From Balneola sp. EhC07 (GTDB taxonomy: Bacteria; Bacteroidota; Rhodothermia; Balneolales; Balneolaceae), in contig NZ_LXYG01000019.1 of NCBI RefSeq assembly GCF_001650905.1, positions 186,001 to 250,000 on the forward strand: a stretch of 64,000 nt of DNA, given 5' to 3'. This document shows, one piece after another, positions 43,112 through 51,998 of the stretch. Both the position numbers and the translations under genes were made by a program. Position 1 is the stretch's first letter. Each line of letters starts with the position of its first letter. The notes under the pieces were generated by a model that was not told where the DNA came from, searched no databases, and worked only from the letters and a program-made list of their open reading frames with translations.

Positions 43112-45028
43112 AAGCGATATCTCCTTAACCGAACCAAGCAGCTTACCCAGAAATTTATTTCCGTACACTCTTTCAACGTGTTGAAGATCGGCAATGATCA
43201 CGAGCAATTCTTTGCTTCTGGAAAACGCCACATTCAGTAATCTGGGAACACTCAATCCGTTTTTGGTTTCGTCAAAAGGACGAACAGAATAATGGCGTAA
43301 AGCTCCGTTCTGAAGTTCACCACTCATCACAGTATCAAAAATGATCACCTCTTTTTCTCTTCCCTGAAATGTGTGAATGGTTCCAACTTCTACATAACGA
43401 TACCCTTCCTCTCTCAAATGATTGCGAACGGTATACACACTGCTTCGAAACGGAACGATCACACCGATGCTGTCATCTGCATATTTCAAAGAAAGTTTTT
43501 TAACGCTTTGCTCGATGAGCTTTAAATGAACTTCATTTGACGGATTAAAACTTCTTCCCCCTTTTTCCTGCTCGATGTAAGGACCGTATTTGGAAGAATC
43601 TACCAATGCCACCGAATTTTTATTGGTACCCCGTTCCAGAATTTTTTCTCCTGATTTCAGTCTTCCGTCATAAAAAACCGAACTGATCACACCGGCCAGA
43701 TCGGATCTTAATCTATATTGAGTATCGAAGAAACAAGTAAAATCCGGATTTTCATCATGCCACAGGAACAGATCTTCCGTGGTTTCAGCGCCGGAAACAA
43801 AAGTGAAAATATCCTGCTCTAAAAAGGCTCTGGATTCGGGGTCATTGGTAATCGCGATGGGCGGAAGTTGCATCGGGTCACCGGCGATAACCAGATGTTG
43901 TTTACTTTTAGCTGCCATCAACAATAAATAAGGAACGCCTGCCATCGACGCTTCATCTACTACCACGGCATCATAACTGAGATTCCAAAATAGCTCTGAA
44001 GTACACACTTTCGCCATCGTTGTGGCAACCAGTTGCTTTTTCTTCAGCTCATAGCGCTCATTCAAATTCAGCAGTTTATCGATCTTTTCTTCCATCGCAT
44101 CGATACCGCCTTCACGATCTACTTTCTCCCCCAGAAGCTGGCATTCCAAGTCCATTTTTTGAGGGATCTCTTCATCTTCCAGCATCATTTTGTCGATCTG
44201 AGCCTGAAGCTTTTTGTAATTCTCCAATGATGTACTCAACTGCACGGCATCTGCTTTTCTTCCGTCCAGTTTTATCTTGACCTGATTCTCAAATAAAATA
44301 CTTTCCAGCCGATCATCCTGAAGAGCCGCTTCTCCAAACCTGGTTGTCTGCTGAAGATCGAACATCGGCTCGATCTCATACAACGCTTCGATCACATTCA
44401 TCAAACCAACATCTACAGCTCTGTTTGTGTTGGAAACAAAAAGAACACGCTTTCCTTCTCTTAAAAGATTGGCGACTATAAATCCAAGCGTAGCCGTTTT
44501 CCCCGTTCCCGGAGGTCCCCAAACATACAGCACATTATTTTTTACTGCCTTTTCGATCGCTTCAGTTTGAGAATCATTTCTAAGTTCATCCACTTTAATT
44601 GAATAACCGGAACTGTTTTCTTTGAAATGCTTCGCCGGCTCTAACAGTGATTTTAGCTGGTCGACTTTCTTATACTTGTCTTCCAGTGTATATAAATGCT
44701 CCTCTATTTTCTTGAGCACGAAATCATTTTCCCACTCCAAATAAACTTCATCGATCGTTGGACCAAAATCTTCCGGAAAATCCAGCCACACTTTCCCTTC
44801 TTTAAAATCTATCTCATGAACTTCCAGATCTTTACTGCGAAGCTTGGCTCTGATCTCTTCCGCAAACCGCAATCCTTGATTCGTAGTTTCAAAAACATAG
44901 ATATGGCTCTCCGATTGCTTTTGTAGCACACCATTGGTCAACACATCATTTGATGGCGTCTCCCGTACCGCTTCAATCTCTTTCTCAATAGCCGAAATGG
45001 CTTTTTTTATAGTCTTTTTGATATTCAA
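43109..45028 (-). CDS. Superfamily 1 DNA/RNA helicase (IGHMBP2/Dna2-like AAA_11/AAA_12)
   Basis: 639 residues. An N-terminal accessory region (1-150) with a coiled-coil-like stretch precedes the motor. Walker A is VWGPPGTGKTATLGFIV near residue 170; Walker B is AVVVDEASMAGVPYLL near 358; then LVIAGDPMQLPPIA near 383, a motif with DTQYRLRSDLAGVIS near 438, and GTIHTFQGREKEVIIFDTV near 545. The ending NVAFSRSKELLVIIAD near 600 is typical. This is the UPF1-like SF1B helicase type, common in bacteria with an unassigned role in nucleic acid repair or RNA handling. It precedes the GntR gene's 3' end in reverse order, and heptamer arrays flank it on both sides. Confidence 0.88.
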   Translation of the reverse strand: MNIKKTIKKAISAIEKEIEAVRETPSNDVLTNGVLQKQSESHIYVFETTNQGLRFAEEIRAKLRSKDLEVHEIDFKEGKVWLDFPEDFGPTIDEVYLEWENDFVLKKIEEHLYTLEDKYKKVDQLKSLLEPAKHFKENSSGYSIKVDELRNDSQTEAIEKAVKNNVLYVWGPPGTGKTATLGFIVANLLREGKRVLFVSNTNRAVDVGLMNVIEALYEIEPMFDLQQTTRFGEAALQDDRLESILFENQVKIKLDGRKADAVQLSTSLENYKKLQAQIDKMMLEDEEIPQKMDLECQLLGEKVDREGGIDAMEEKIDKLLNLNERYELKKKQLVATTMAKVCTSELFWNLSYDAVVVDEASMAGVPYLLLMAAKSKQHLVIAGDPMQLPPIAITNDPESRAFLEQDIFTFVSGAETTEDLFLWHDENPDFTCFFDTQYRLRSDLAGVISSVFYDGRLKSGEKILERGTNKNSVALVDSSKYGPYIEQEKGGRSFNPSNEVHLKLIEQSVKKLSLKYADDSIGVIVPFRSSVYTVRNHLREEGYRYVEVGTIHTFQGREKEVIIFDTVMSGELQNGALRHYSVRPFDETKNGLSVPRLLNVAFSRSKELLVIIADLQHVERVYGNKFLGKLLGSVKEISL

Positions 45029-45041
45029 TTATCAATGATTC

Positions 45042-45101
45042 AATAAAGAATTAAGAATGTAATTCTTCATTCTTAATTCTATAATTCTTAATTGTCTTTT
45101 A
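45042..45101. repeat. Heptamer-period array between helicase and GntR genes
   Basis: On the minus strand from the GntR stop: AATTAAG, AATTATAG, AATTAAG, AATGAAG, AATTACATTC, TTAATTC, TTTATTG. It uses the same words as the arrays at 42943 and 43073, and the two halves can pair. Confidence 0.65.
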
Positions 45102-45992
45102 CTGATCCCAAAGCTCCGAGCGAATCATTTCTGCACTTCGATCTGAAAGCTTATAATTTAACTGGATCCTGCTTTTCTCCGGTACTTTTTGCTCTACCAG
45201 TTTCGCACTTTCCTGAGTGTATAAGATAAGATCTGTCTCCCTAACAAAAAGCGGTAATGATCGCCCATAAATACTTCCTGCCACAAAAGATCCTTCAAAC
45301 GGAATCATCAGTTTTAATTCATTGATGATCTTCGATATACTTTCATCATCAGAAGTTACTAAACCGATGGTTTGAATCGCTGCAAGTTCTGTAATTTTAT
45401 ACAGTGTTTCCGGATCAAACATATGCACGATGGGAATGATCATCATGGTCTCGCTCAAGCTTCTGAACTTATTCATAAATTTTATCGGCACAAACAGCGC
45501 ATCATAGGAAGCTGCTTTTTCAATTTCTGTGATGTCCAGAACATTACTTTTGACACCAACCTGTTTCTTAATAGCACTGGAAAGCATTGAAGCCATTTCT
45601 TTGTTATCACCAACGGTAGCACACGATTGAATTCTTTCCGGCCACTCCATAAAATCCAGTTGCTCCTGAAAAAGCAATTCTATCTCGGAATCATCAAGTC
45701 CATATCCAACGAGTTCTTCGATCAACGCCTGAACTTTACCACCCCCAATTTCCAGACGCTCAGCTTTGTCCAGCATGGAAGTTTGTTTAGTAACTGTGAA
45801 GCCTCTTCCCTGCTCACCTTTTATCAATCCTTCTTCTTCCAGAATATGATAGGCTTTCCGAACGGTATGAAAACTGGCTTCCAGCTGTTGCCCCAATTCC
45901 CGGGTAGACGGCAATACTTCCCCAACCTGAAACTGTTTGGTGGAGATCATCAATCGAATTCGATCAGCGATATGTTTAGCGGAGGTTTTCAT
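45099..45992 (-). CDS. GntR-family transcriptional regulator
   Basis: 297 residues. The N-terminal winged-helix GntR domain (1-75) has MKTSAKHIADRIRLMISTKQ, VLPSTRELGQQLEASFHTVRKAY and LEEEGLIKGEQGRGFTV. The C-terminal 200 residues are not a recognised FCD, UTRA or aminotransferase domain; they contain alternating strands and helices that could be a periplasmic-binding-like ligand fold. The ligand and targets are unknown. A heptamer-period array abuts its ATG (45999-46026). Confidence 0.82.
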   Translation of the reverse strand: MKTSAKHIADRIRLMISTKQFQVGEVLPSTRELGQQLEASFHTVRKAYHILEEEGLIKGEQGRGFTVTKQTSMLDKAERLEIGGGKVQALIEELVGYGLDDSEIELLFQEQLDFMEWPERIQSCATVGDNKEMASMLSSAIKKQVGVKSNVLDITEIEKAASYDALFVPIKFMNKFRSLSETMMIIPIVHMFDPETLYKITELAAIQTIGLVTSDDESISKIINELKLMIPFEGSFVAGSIYGRSLPLFVRETDLILYTQESAKLVEQKVPEKSRIQLNYKLSDRSAEMIRSELWDQ

Positions 45993-45998
45993 AATTAG

Positions 45999-46082
45999 AT
46001 TTGAGACTTAAGACATAAGATTTAAGATGCTTTCTTTTTTCAACTCAAGTCAGTCTTATGTCTTAAATCTTTCATCTTAAGT
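45999..46082. repeat. Paired heptamer-period arrays upstream of the GntR gene
   Basis: The left array is ATTTGAG, ACTTAAG, ACATAAG, ATTTAAG (45999-46026). The right, inverted, is CTTATGT, CTTAAAT, CTTTCAT, CTTAAGT (46055-46082), with 28 bases between them. The two arms are complementary in units and could form a long imperfect stem. Confidence 0.78.
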
Positions 46083-46122
46083 TATTTCTTATCAATATTT
46101 CTATTTAAAAAATACAATCGCA

Positions 46123-46584
46123 CTACTTTTTTATATGATTAGAACTTTTCGCAGAAAAGTTAATCGTCCCCTCTTGAGAGGGGGTTGGGGGTGTGTCAAT
46201 CTTGTTTATCTTCTCAAATTCTATCACATACTCCTCAATTGCCCTTAAAGCATCTCTATTTTCAGGATAAATATCGGAATCCTGAAACCTAAGAACATCA
46301 ATTCCAATGCTATTTAAAAACTCTTCTTTTTGTCGATCTTTAATTTGAACTGATTCCTGATTATGAGACACACCATCAACTTCAATAGCCAACATTAATT
46401 CCTGACAAAAGAAATCAACTATATAATTCCCAATTGGCTTTTGGCGATGAAAATCATACCCAAAACATTGTTTACCGCTCAAAGAATGCCATAGAACTCT
46501 TTCAGCTTTTGTAGCATTATTGCGAAGTTTTCTTGCAAGTTCTTTAAGTGCGGGATTATATGGTATTATTTTTCTTCTTGGCAT
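46123..46584 (-). CDS. DUF559 (Vsr-like) endonuclease inside inverted repeats
   Basis: 153 residues. The DUF559 fold, related to very-short-patch-repair and PD-(D/E)xK nucleases, is clear: RNNATKAERVLW with Glu28, then YDFHRQKPIGNYIVDFFC with Asp57, and MLAIEVDGVSH with Glu68 and Asp70, then VLRFQDSDI. The C-terminal residues from about 130 (DTPPTPSQEGT) are encoded by the left inverted repeat (46165-46197), and the last dozen residues lie outside it. The right inverted repeat is 30 bp before the start. It follows mutS and a 57-residue gene on the same strand. Nuclease activity is inferred from intact motif residues; whether it mobilises the repeats is hypothesis. Confidence 0.85.
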   Translation of the reverse strand: MPRRKIIPYNPALKELARKLRNNATKAERVLWHSLSGKQCFGYDFHRQKPIGNYIVDFFCQELMLAIEVDGVSHNQESVQIKDRQKEEFLNSIGIDVLRFQDSDIYPENRDALRAIEEYVIEFEKINKIDTPPTPSQEGTINFSAKSSNHIKK

Positions 46585-46650
46585 GATAGCTCAATATAGC
46601 TTGTTATCAACTTCTGACACACCCCTAAATCCCCTCTCAAGAGGGGACTT
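46164..46650. mobile_element. Putative minimal mobile element: DUF559 gene with ~33-bp inverted repeats
   Basis: Left arm: GTCCCCTCTTGAGAGGGG followed by GTTGGGGGTGTGTC (46166-46197). Right arm on the minus strand: GTCCCCTCTTGAGAGGGG followed by ATTTAGGGGTGTGTC (46616-46648). Each arm is a hairpin (CCCCTCT/AGAGGGG) plus a G-rich tail pointing inward. They enclose about 420 bp, nearly all of it the nuclease gene. I saw no clear target-site duplication (flanks TTAATC and ACTTGA). Confidence 0.65.
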
Positions 46651-46655
46651 GAATT

Positions 46656-46829
46656 CTAAGTAATACTAAACTCTAATTCTTTTCCATCAATTTCGATAAA
46701 GAATCTTGTCCCGTCGTTAAATTCAATTACTACTTCATTCGACCTATTTCTATAGACCTTATTTATAGTTTTGTTCTTAAGAATTTCTTCTAATCTATTT
46801 GCTTCAGATTTCAAATCTTTATCGTTCAT
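46656..46829 (-). CDS. Small conserved-looking hypothetical protein downstream of mutS
   Basis: 57 residues starting at ATG 46829, 13 bp after the mutS stop. Composition is coding-like: an N-terminal charged helix (KDLKSEANRLEEILKNKTI) and a beta-hairpin region (VVIEFNDGTRFFIEIDGKELEFSI). The pattern resembles small proteins with a single sheet. No family is recognised. The right arm of the DUF559 element begins only 6-10 bp beyond its stop. Confidence 0.55.
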   Translation of the reverse strand: MNDKDLKSEANRLEEILKNKTINKVYRNRSNEVVIEFNDGTRFFIEIDGKELEFSIT

Positions 46830-46842
46830 TTTTAATCCCGCT

Positions 46843-49512
46843 TCAGCGGTCTACAATTTTCTTCAATTCAGTGATCATCATCAAAGCTTCGATCGGTGTC
46901 ATTCGGTTTGGATCGCTGGCTTCCAGTTTATTAAGTACCGTTTCCAATCTCGGGTCCACATGAGTGGCAAATAAATTCATTTGCTCGATCTCGTCCTGCT
47001 TTTCAATTTTGTCTGATAAATTCTTTGCAGCGTCTTTTTGTGCGGATGCCTTCCCTTCCAGAGAACCGTTTTTGTTGGTGATATCCAGACTGTGACTTTC
47101 CAGGTTCTTCAAAATATCTTTTGCCCGATCGATCACGATCTGTGGAAGTCCGGCCATATTAGCTACCTGAATTCCATAGCTGTGATCAGCGCCGCCACGC
47201 ACCAATTTCCTCAAAAAGATCACTTTTCCGTCATGCTCTTTTACCTGAACATTGAAATTCTTGGTGCGATCATACATTTGTTCCAACTCGTTCAACTCAT
47301 GATAATGCGTGGCGAATAATGTTTTTGCGGCAACAGGAGCATGATTATGTAAATATTCTGCCAATGACCATGCAATACTCAATCCATCAAATGTGCTGGT
47401 TCCGCGACCCACTTCATCCAGCAAAATGAGTGATCTTGGAGTGGCATTATTCAGGATGTTAGCCGCTTCATTCATCTCAACCAGAAATGTACTTTCACCG
47501 GCCGCCAAATTATCCGAAGCGCCGACTCTGGTGAAGATCTTATCAACCATCCCGATGGTAGCAGCCTCAGCCGGCACAAAACTTCCAACCTGAGCAAGCA
47601 AAACGATCAATCCTGTTTGACGAAGAATGATACTCTTACCCGCCATATTCGGTCCGGTAATGATCATGATCTGTTGATCTGAGTTATTCAGTTCGATGTC
47701 ATTCGGAATAAAAGGTTCGCCCATCGGCAGGGTTTCTTCCACAACAGGATGTCGTCCTTTCCTGATGGATATCTCTTCAGAATCTCTTACTTCCGGTTTT
47801 GCATAATTATTTTTGAAAGCCACTTCAGCAAAACATTGGATACAATCCAACTCAGCTAATGCAAAAGCAATTTGCTGGATATCATCTGCAAACTCAGAAA
47901 CGTATAATCTTACTTCTTCAAAAAGTTCGTACTCAAGTGTCTTACTACGCTCCTCAGCTGATAAGATCTTCTCTTCAATTTCCTTAAGCTCCGGAGTGAT
48001 ATATCGTTCAGCATTAACCAAAGTTTGTTTTCTGATGAAATGCTCCGGTACTTTGTCTTTATGGGCATTCGTTACTTCAATATAATAGCCGAACACTTTA
48101 TTGTAACCGATCTTCAGCGATGCAATTCCTGAATCTTTAGCCAGCTTATCTTTGATCTGCGCTATGTATTTCTTTCCGTTCTTTGCGATATCACGCAGTT
48201 CATCTAATTCTTCGTTATAACCATCACGAATCATATTTCCATCCCGAATACTTGCCGGAGGTTCTTCAGCTAGTGTCTTAGTGATATGCTCCTGAAGATC
48301 GATCAACAATTTCAATCTTCCGGAAATGTCTTTCAACAAAGGATCATCAAAACTTGCAAACTGACTTTTGATAACCGGAATCTGAGCCAGTGAAAGTTTC
48401 AGTTGAACAATATCCCGGGCATTGGTTCTTCCAACACAAATTCTGGAAATCAATCGCTCAAGATCTCCAACTTGTTCCAGTTCTTCCCGAAGTTGAGATC
48501 TCACATCATGTTTGGAATAAAAAATCTCAACAGAATCCAGACGCTGTTGAATGGGCTTTAATCTTTTAAGCGGACGCATGATCCATCTTCGAAGAAGTCG
48601 ACCGCCCATGGCAGTACACGTCTTGTCCATGATCGAGATCAATGTCCCTTCTACATTTCCATCCTGAATACTAGCCGTAAGCTCTAAATTTCTTTTTGTA
48701 GCAGAATCAAGAGACATATACTCATTACTCTCATAAGCATATAATCTTCTCAAATGTCTCAAATACGCTTTTTGAGTTTCCTGCATATAATGCATTAGTG
48801 AACCTGCAGCAACATGTGCTGTTTTCAGTTCCTCAACGCCAAATCCCTTTAACGAGTGAACTTCAAAATGCTCTGTTAAGATCTTATACCCATAATCCCC
48901 TTCATATACCCAGTCTTCGATATAAGTGATATTGAACTTCAGGAATGCATCTTCCAGTTTGTTCTTCAATTTCGAAGAGACCAACACTTCTGAAGGCTGA
49001 ATAGCTGCCAATAAACTATCCAGTTGCCTTTCACTTACTTCGCTTAATCCGAATTCTCCGGTTGAGATATCAGAAAATGCTACACCTACTCTGTCTTTTG
49101 TCCAGTGAAGTGATACGATATAATTATTTCGTTTGTGTTCCAGTAGTTTTTCTGAAAGTGTTACTCCCGGAGTCGTTATTTCAGTCACTTCACGAGTTAC
49201 GATCTTTCGACCTGCTTTTTTGGCTTCATCAGGGCTTTCAGTCTGGTCACAAACAGCTACTTTATAGCCTTTCTTTACCAACTTTGGCAGATAACTGTCC
49301 AAAGAATGAAAAGGAAAACCCGCTAAGGGAGTTTGATCTCCTCCGTTGTTCCTTTTTGTAAGCGTGATTCCCAATTCTTTACTCACCAAAACTGCATCAT
49401 CTGCAAAGGTTTCGTAAAAATCTCCCACTCTGAACAGTAAAATAGTACCCGGATGTTCATCCTTGATCTCAAAGTACTGCTTCATTAAAGGGGTTTGCTT
49501 CTTTGCTGCCAT
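46843..49512 (-). CDS. mutS: DNA mismatch repair protein MutS
   Basis: 889 residues, full length. MutS recognises mismatches and recruits MutL. The N-terminal mismatch-binding domain shows LFRVGDFYETFADDAV near 26 (Phe-x-Glu wedge) and LTKRNNGGDQTPLAGFPFHSLD near 51. The clamp and lever domains follow, with IKIGYN-like KIGYNKVFGYYIEVTNAHKDKVP near 469. The ATPase has TGPNMAGKSIILRQTGLI near 618, VGASDNLAAGESTFLVEMNEAANIL near 665 and LLDEVGRGTSTFDGLSIAW near 695. It starts at ATG 49512. Confidence 0.99.
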   Translation of the reverse strand: MAAKKQTPLMKQYFEIKDEHPGTILLFRVGDFYETFADDAVLVSKELGITLTKRNNGGDQTPLAGFPFHSLDSYLPKLVKKGYKVAVCDQTESPDEAKKAGRKIVTREVTEITTPGVTLSEKLLEHKRNNYIVSLHWTKDRVGVAFSDISTGEFGLSEVSERQLDSLLAAIQPSEVLVSSKLKNKLEDAFLKFNITYIEDWVYEGDYGYKILTEHFEVHSLKGFGVEELKTAHVAAGSLMHYMQETQKAYLRHLRRLYAYESNEYMSLDSATKRNLELTASIQDGNVEGTLISIMDKTCTAMGGRLLRRWIMRPLKRLKPIQQRLDSVEIFYSKHDVRSQLREELEQVGDLERLISRICVGRTNARDIVQLKLSLAQIPVIKSQFASFDDPLLKDISGRLKLLIDLQEHITKTLAEEPPASIRDGNMIRDGYNEELDELRDIAKNGKKYIAQIKDKLAKDSGIASLKIGYNKVFGYYIEVTNAHKDKVPEHFIRKQTLVNAERYITPELKEIEEKILSAEERSKTLEYELFEEVRLYVSEFADDIQQIAFALAELDCIQCFAEVAFKNNYAKPEVRDSEEISIRKGRHPVVEETLPMGEPFIPNDIELNNSDQQIMIITGPNMAGKSIILRQTGLIVLLAQVGSFVPAEAATIGMVDKIFTRVGASDNLAAGESTFLVEMNEAANILNNATPRSLILLDEVGRGTSTFDGLSIAWSLAEYLHNHAPVAAKTLFATHYHELNELEQMYDRTKNFNVQVKEHDGKVIFLRKLVRGGADHSYGIQVANMAGLPQIVIDRAKDILKNLESHSLDITNKNGSLEGKASAQKDAAKNLSDKIEKQDEIEQMNLFATHVDPRLETVLNKLEASDPNRMTPIEALMMITELKKIVDR

Positions 49513-49654
49513 TGGTGTTTAAACTATTCCTGTGCTAACTTTTAATAAAAATTCGGGCTTGGAACATACCAATGAATTGAATTAAAAACTACGACACATT
49601 CTTGCTTTGAATTAGAAATGTAACACGTATATTTTAAGATTCGAAGGTATCCCT

Positions 49655-50584
49655 TTGATAACGAACTTGTTTAGCTTGCAAAATCTCAAAGACTTCTGGA
49701 ATAGATTATTAAAGATAGTAGGTAAGAAAGATCTTTTCTTCAGCGCCTCAGCTATCACATTCAATCTCTTTATCTGCTCTATTCCGTTTGTTTTGATCAT
49801 GATCTCCATTGTTGGATATGTGTTGAGTTATGATGAAGCTCTCGAGATGATCATTCAATATGGTAGTAATTTCCTTCCATCATTTTCTTTCCAAGCTGAA
49901 ACTTCAGATGTAATTCAAGGCTCACAAACAATTGAAAATTTGCTAAACCCCTTAATTGGAGCAAGAGAAGTCTTCGGAGTTATAGGATTGATCATTCTGC
50001 TTTTCTTTACTCAAGGGTTGTTACATGCAATTAAGCATGTATTGTTTGATATTTTTGATATCGAAGAACGTAAACACCCTTTAATGCAAGTAGTTTATAA
50101 TTTCTTCTGGTTCGGATTACTAGGTGCGTTGGTTTATGTACTAGCTTTAGTAATCAACCTTTCTTCTGCTATTGATTTGAATGACTTCTCAGTTCCGTAT
50201 ACTGATATTACTTTAGAATTCTCTTGGGTTTATGAACTACTAAACTTCTTGGTTCCTATTATTTTCACCTTCATTGTGATCTATATAGTATTTAGATACT
50301 TAAGCGAGAGACGCATCCAAAGAGACATTGCAGTAGTTGGTGCTTTTGCCTACACACTATTATTCGAAATTGCACGATTAATAATCAGTGGTTATTTGGA
50401 ATATGCATTCAGTTCATACCGATATTTCTATCAAGGTTACGCTATTCTTATTGTTATAGGAATTTGGGTTTTCTACAGCGCTTTTTTATTTGTTCTTTCA
50501 GCTACCATAGCCAAAGCTTATTATGATACTTACAAGAGCCATAAACCAACCGTACTTGATAATCCATACGCTGATTTGGATTGA
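49655..50584 (+). CDS. YihY/BrkB family inner membrane protein
   Basis: 309 residues. The start is TTG at 49655; no ATG fits the conserved N-terminus. Six hydrophobic segments and the family pattern FFSASAITFNLFICSIPFVLIMI near 28-50, ILLFFTQGLLHAIKHVLFDIFDIEERK near 110 and FFYQGYAILIVIGIWVFYSA near the C-terminus identify the UPF0761/BrkB-like family, once proposed as RNase BN and now seen as a membrane protein of unknown function. Its TGA overlaps the ATG of the glycosylase gene, so the two are coupled. Confidence 0.87.
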   Translation: MITNLFSLQNLKDFWNRLLKIVGKKDLFFSASAITFNLFICSIPFVLIMISIVGYVLSYDEALEMIIQYGSNFLPSFSFQAETSDVIQGSQTIENLLNPLIGAREVFGVIGLIILLFFTQGLLHAIKHVLFDIFDIEERKHPLMQVVYNFFWFGLLGALVYVLALVINLSSAIDLNDFSVPYTDITLEFSWVYELLNFLVPIIFTFIVIYIVFRYLSERRIQRDIAVVGAFAYTLLFEIARLIISGYLEYAFSSYRYFYQGYAILIVIGIWVFYSAFLFVLSATIAKAYYDTYKSHKPTVLDNPYADLD

Positions 50585-51192
50585 TGTCAGCTGGTAAACT
50601 AGACCAAAGTTTTTATTCAGGAAATGATCCTGTACCAATAGCCAAGGTACTTTTGGGAAAAGTTCTCTGCACAAATTTTGACGGAGTTCTTACTTCAGGA
50701 ATGATCGTTGAGACTGAGGCGTACAACGGACGAACGGATAAAGCCTGCCATTCGCATGTTCATGGAAAGACAGAAAGAACCAGCATCATGTTTGGTGAAC
50801 CCGGTATCGCTTATGTTTATCTCTGCTACGGAATTCATCATCTTTTTAATGTGGTAACTAATGCTGAAGGAAATGCAGATGCCATTTTGATCCGTGGAAT
50901 CGAACCATTAGATGGAGTTCACACTATTCTTGAACGACGAGGAAGATCTAAACTGGAACGCTCAGTTGGTGGCGGCCCCGGAATTGTATCTCAAGCATTG
51001 GGGATAACAACCCAAAACTACGGAGAAGATCTTCAAGACGATCTTATTTGGATTGAAGACAGAGGTATCACCATCAAACCTTCGCAAATTATTTCCAGCC
51101 CAAGAGTTGGAGTTGATTACGCCGGAGAAGATGCAAAACTACCTTGGCGATTCAGAATTAAGGGAAACAAATTTACCAGTCCTGCAAAGTAA
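50584..51192 (+). CDS. DNA-3-methyladenine glycosylase (AAG/MPG family)
   Basis: 202 residues. Base-excision repair enzyme that removes alkylated purines. Motifs of the eukaryote-type AAG fold: GMIVETEAYNGRTDKACHS near 40 with the catalytic Glu, TERTSIMFGEPGIAYVYLCYGIHHLFNVVT near 63-93 with the intercalating Tyr, and VGGGPGIVSQALGIT near 130. Chosen start ATG 50584, overlapping the stop of the BrkB gene (TGATG); TTG 50581 is unlikely. It is another DNA repair gene in the same region as uvrA and mutS, though not in one operon with them. Confidence 0.94.
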   Translation: MSAGKLDQSFYSGNDPVPIAKVLLGKVLCTNFDGVLTSGMIVETEAYNGRTDKACHSHVHGKTERTSIMFGEPGIAYVYLCYGIHHLFNVVTNAEGNADAILIRGIEPLDGVHTILERRGRSKLERSVGGGPGIVSQALGITTQNYGEDLQDDLIWIEDRGITIKPSQIISSPRVGVDYAGEDAKLPWRFRIKGNKFTSPAK

Positions 51193-51324
51193 TGCTAATC
51201 TCTATCAGCTGTATAGCTACAACGAATTAACGTTTAGTGAAAAATTAGTTTAACATTGAATGAATTATTCGAAACCCTTTTTGGTTTTAATACTGAAACT
51301 ATTATCAATTTAAATAACAGAACA

Positions 51325-51912
51325 ATGAACAAGGCAATTAAACTTTTATCTTTAGTACTTTTTGGAATAATGTCTACTGCAGCAGTTAATTATATAGCTA
51401 CTGAGTGGTCAATCGACAAATCTCATAGTAATATTGACTTTGAAGTACGTCACTTCTTTACACCGGTTAACGGAACTTTTCATGACTACAATGCAACCGT
51501 AAACTTTGATCCTGCTAATCTTGAAGAAAGCATGATCGATGTAGAAATTATGGTAAACAGTATTGATACAAGAAATGAAAGAAGAAATGGTCACTTGAAA
51601 ACAGCCGACTTCTTTAATGCAGAAAAATACCCGAAAATCACTTTCAAAAGCTCCAAAATTGAATCTAAAGGAGATAATAAATTTGTAGCTCATGGTGATC
51701 TAACTATTAAAGATGTCACTAAAAAAATCGAAATGCCTTTCACTTTATTGGGCGTTATGGATCATCCAAGAGGTGGAAAAGTAGCCGGAATCACATCTGA
51801 ATTTGTGATCGACCGTAATGTTTATGGTGTTGGAACCGGAGACTGGGTTTCAGACGCAGTTGTTGGAAAGGAAGTAACAGCTACATTAAATCTTGAGCTG
51901 AACAGCAAGTAA
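51325..51912 (+). CDS. Secreted YceI family protein
   Basis: 195 residues from ATG 51325, which gives a signal peptide (MNKAIKLLSLVLFGIMSTAAV). An upstream in-frame start at 51256 adds 23 residues with no family match. The mature part is a lipocalin-like YceI domain: EWSIDKSHSNIDFEVRHF, VNGTFHDYNATVNFDPANLEESMIDVEI, GHLKTADFFNAEKYPKITFKS and IKDVTKKIEMPFTLLG, ending KEVTATLNLEL. YceI proteins bind isoprenoid-like lipids in the periplasm; the physiological role is unknown. Confidence 0.9.
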   Translation: MNKAIKLLSLVLFGIMSTAAVNYIATEWSIDKSHSNIDFEVRHFFTPVNGTFHDYNATVNFDPANLEESMIDVEIMVNSIDTRNERRNGHLKTADFFNAEKYPKITFKSSKIESKGDNKFVAHGDLTIKDVTKKIEMPFTLLGVMDHPRGGKVAGITSEFVIDRNVYGVGTGDWVSDAVVGKEVTATLNLELNSK

Positions 51913-51937
51913 TCAATTTTTTTTTAAAAGAATTGAA

Positions 51938-51969
51938 AGCATCGTTTCATTGAGACGATGCTTTTTTTT
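51938..51969 (+). terminator. Intrinsic terminator after the YceI gene
   Basis: AGCATCGTTTC and GAGACGATGCT form an 11-base stem with one G-T pair and a 3-base loop, then a run of T. It ends 26-57 bp after the stop. Confidence 0.88.
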
Positions 51970-51998
51970 ATTTTAGGCAAACACCTAAAAAAAATTAT

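Noticed and set aside
49062-49361. Open frames on the plus strand inside mutS
   Set aside because: Shadows of a full-length mutS gene; the same applies to the plus-strand frames within uvrA, glmS, secD and the helicase.
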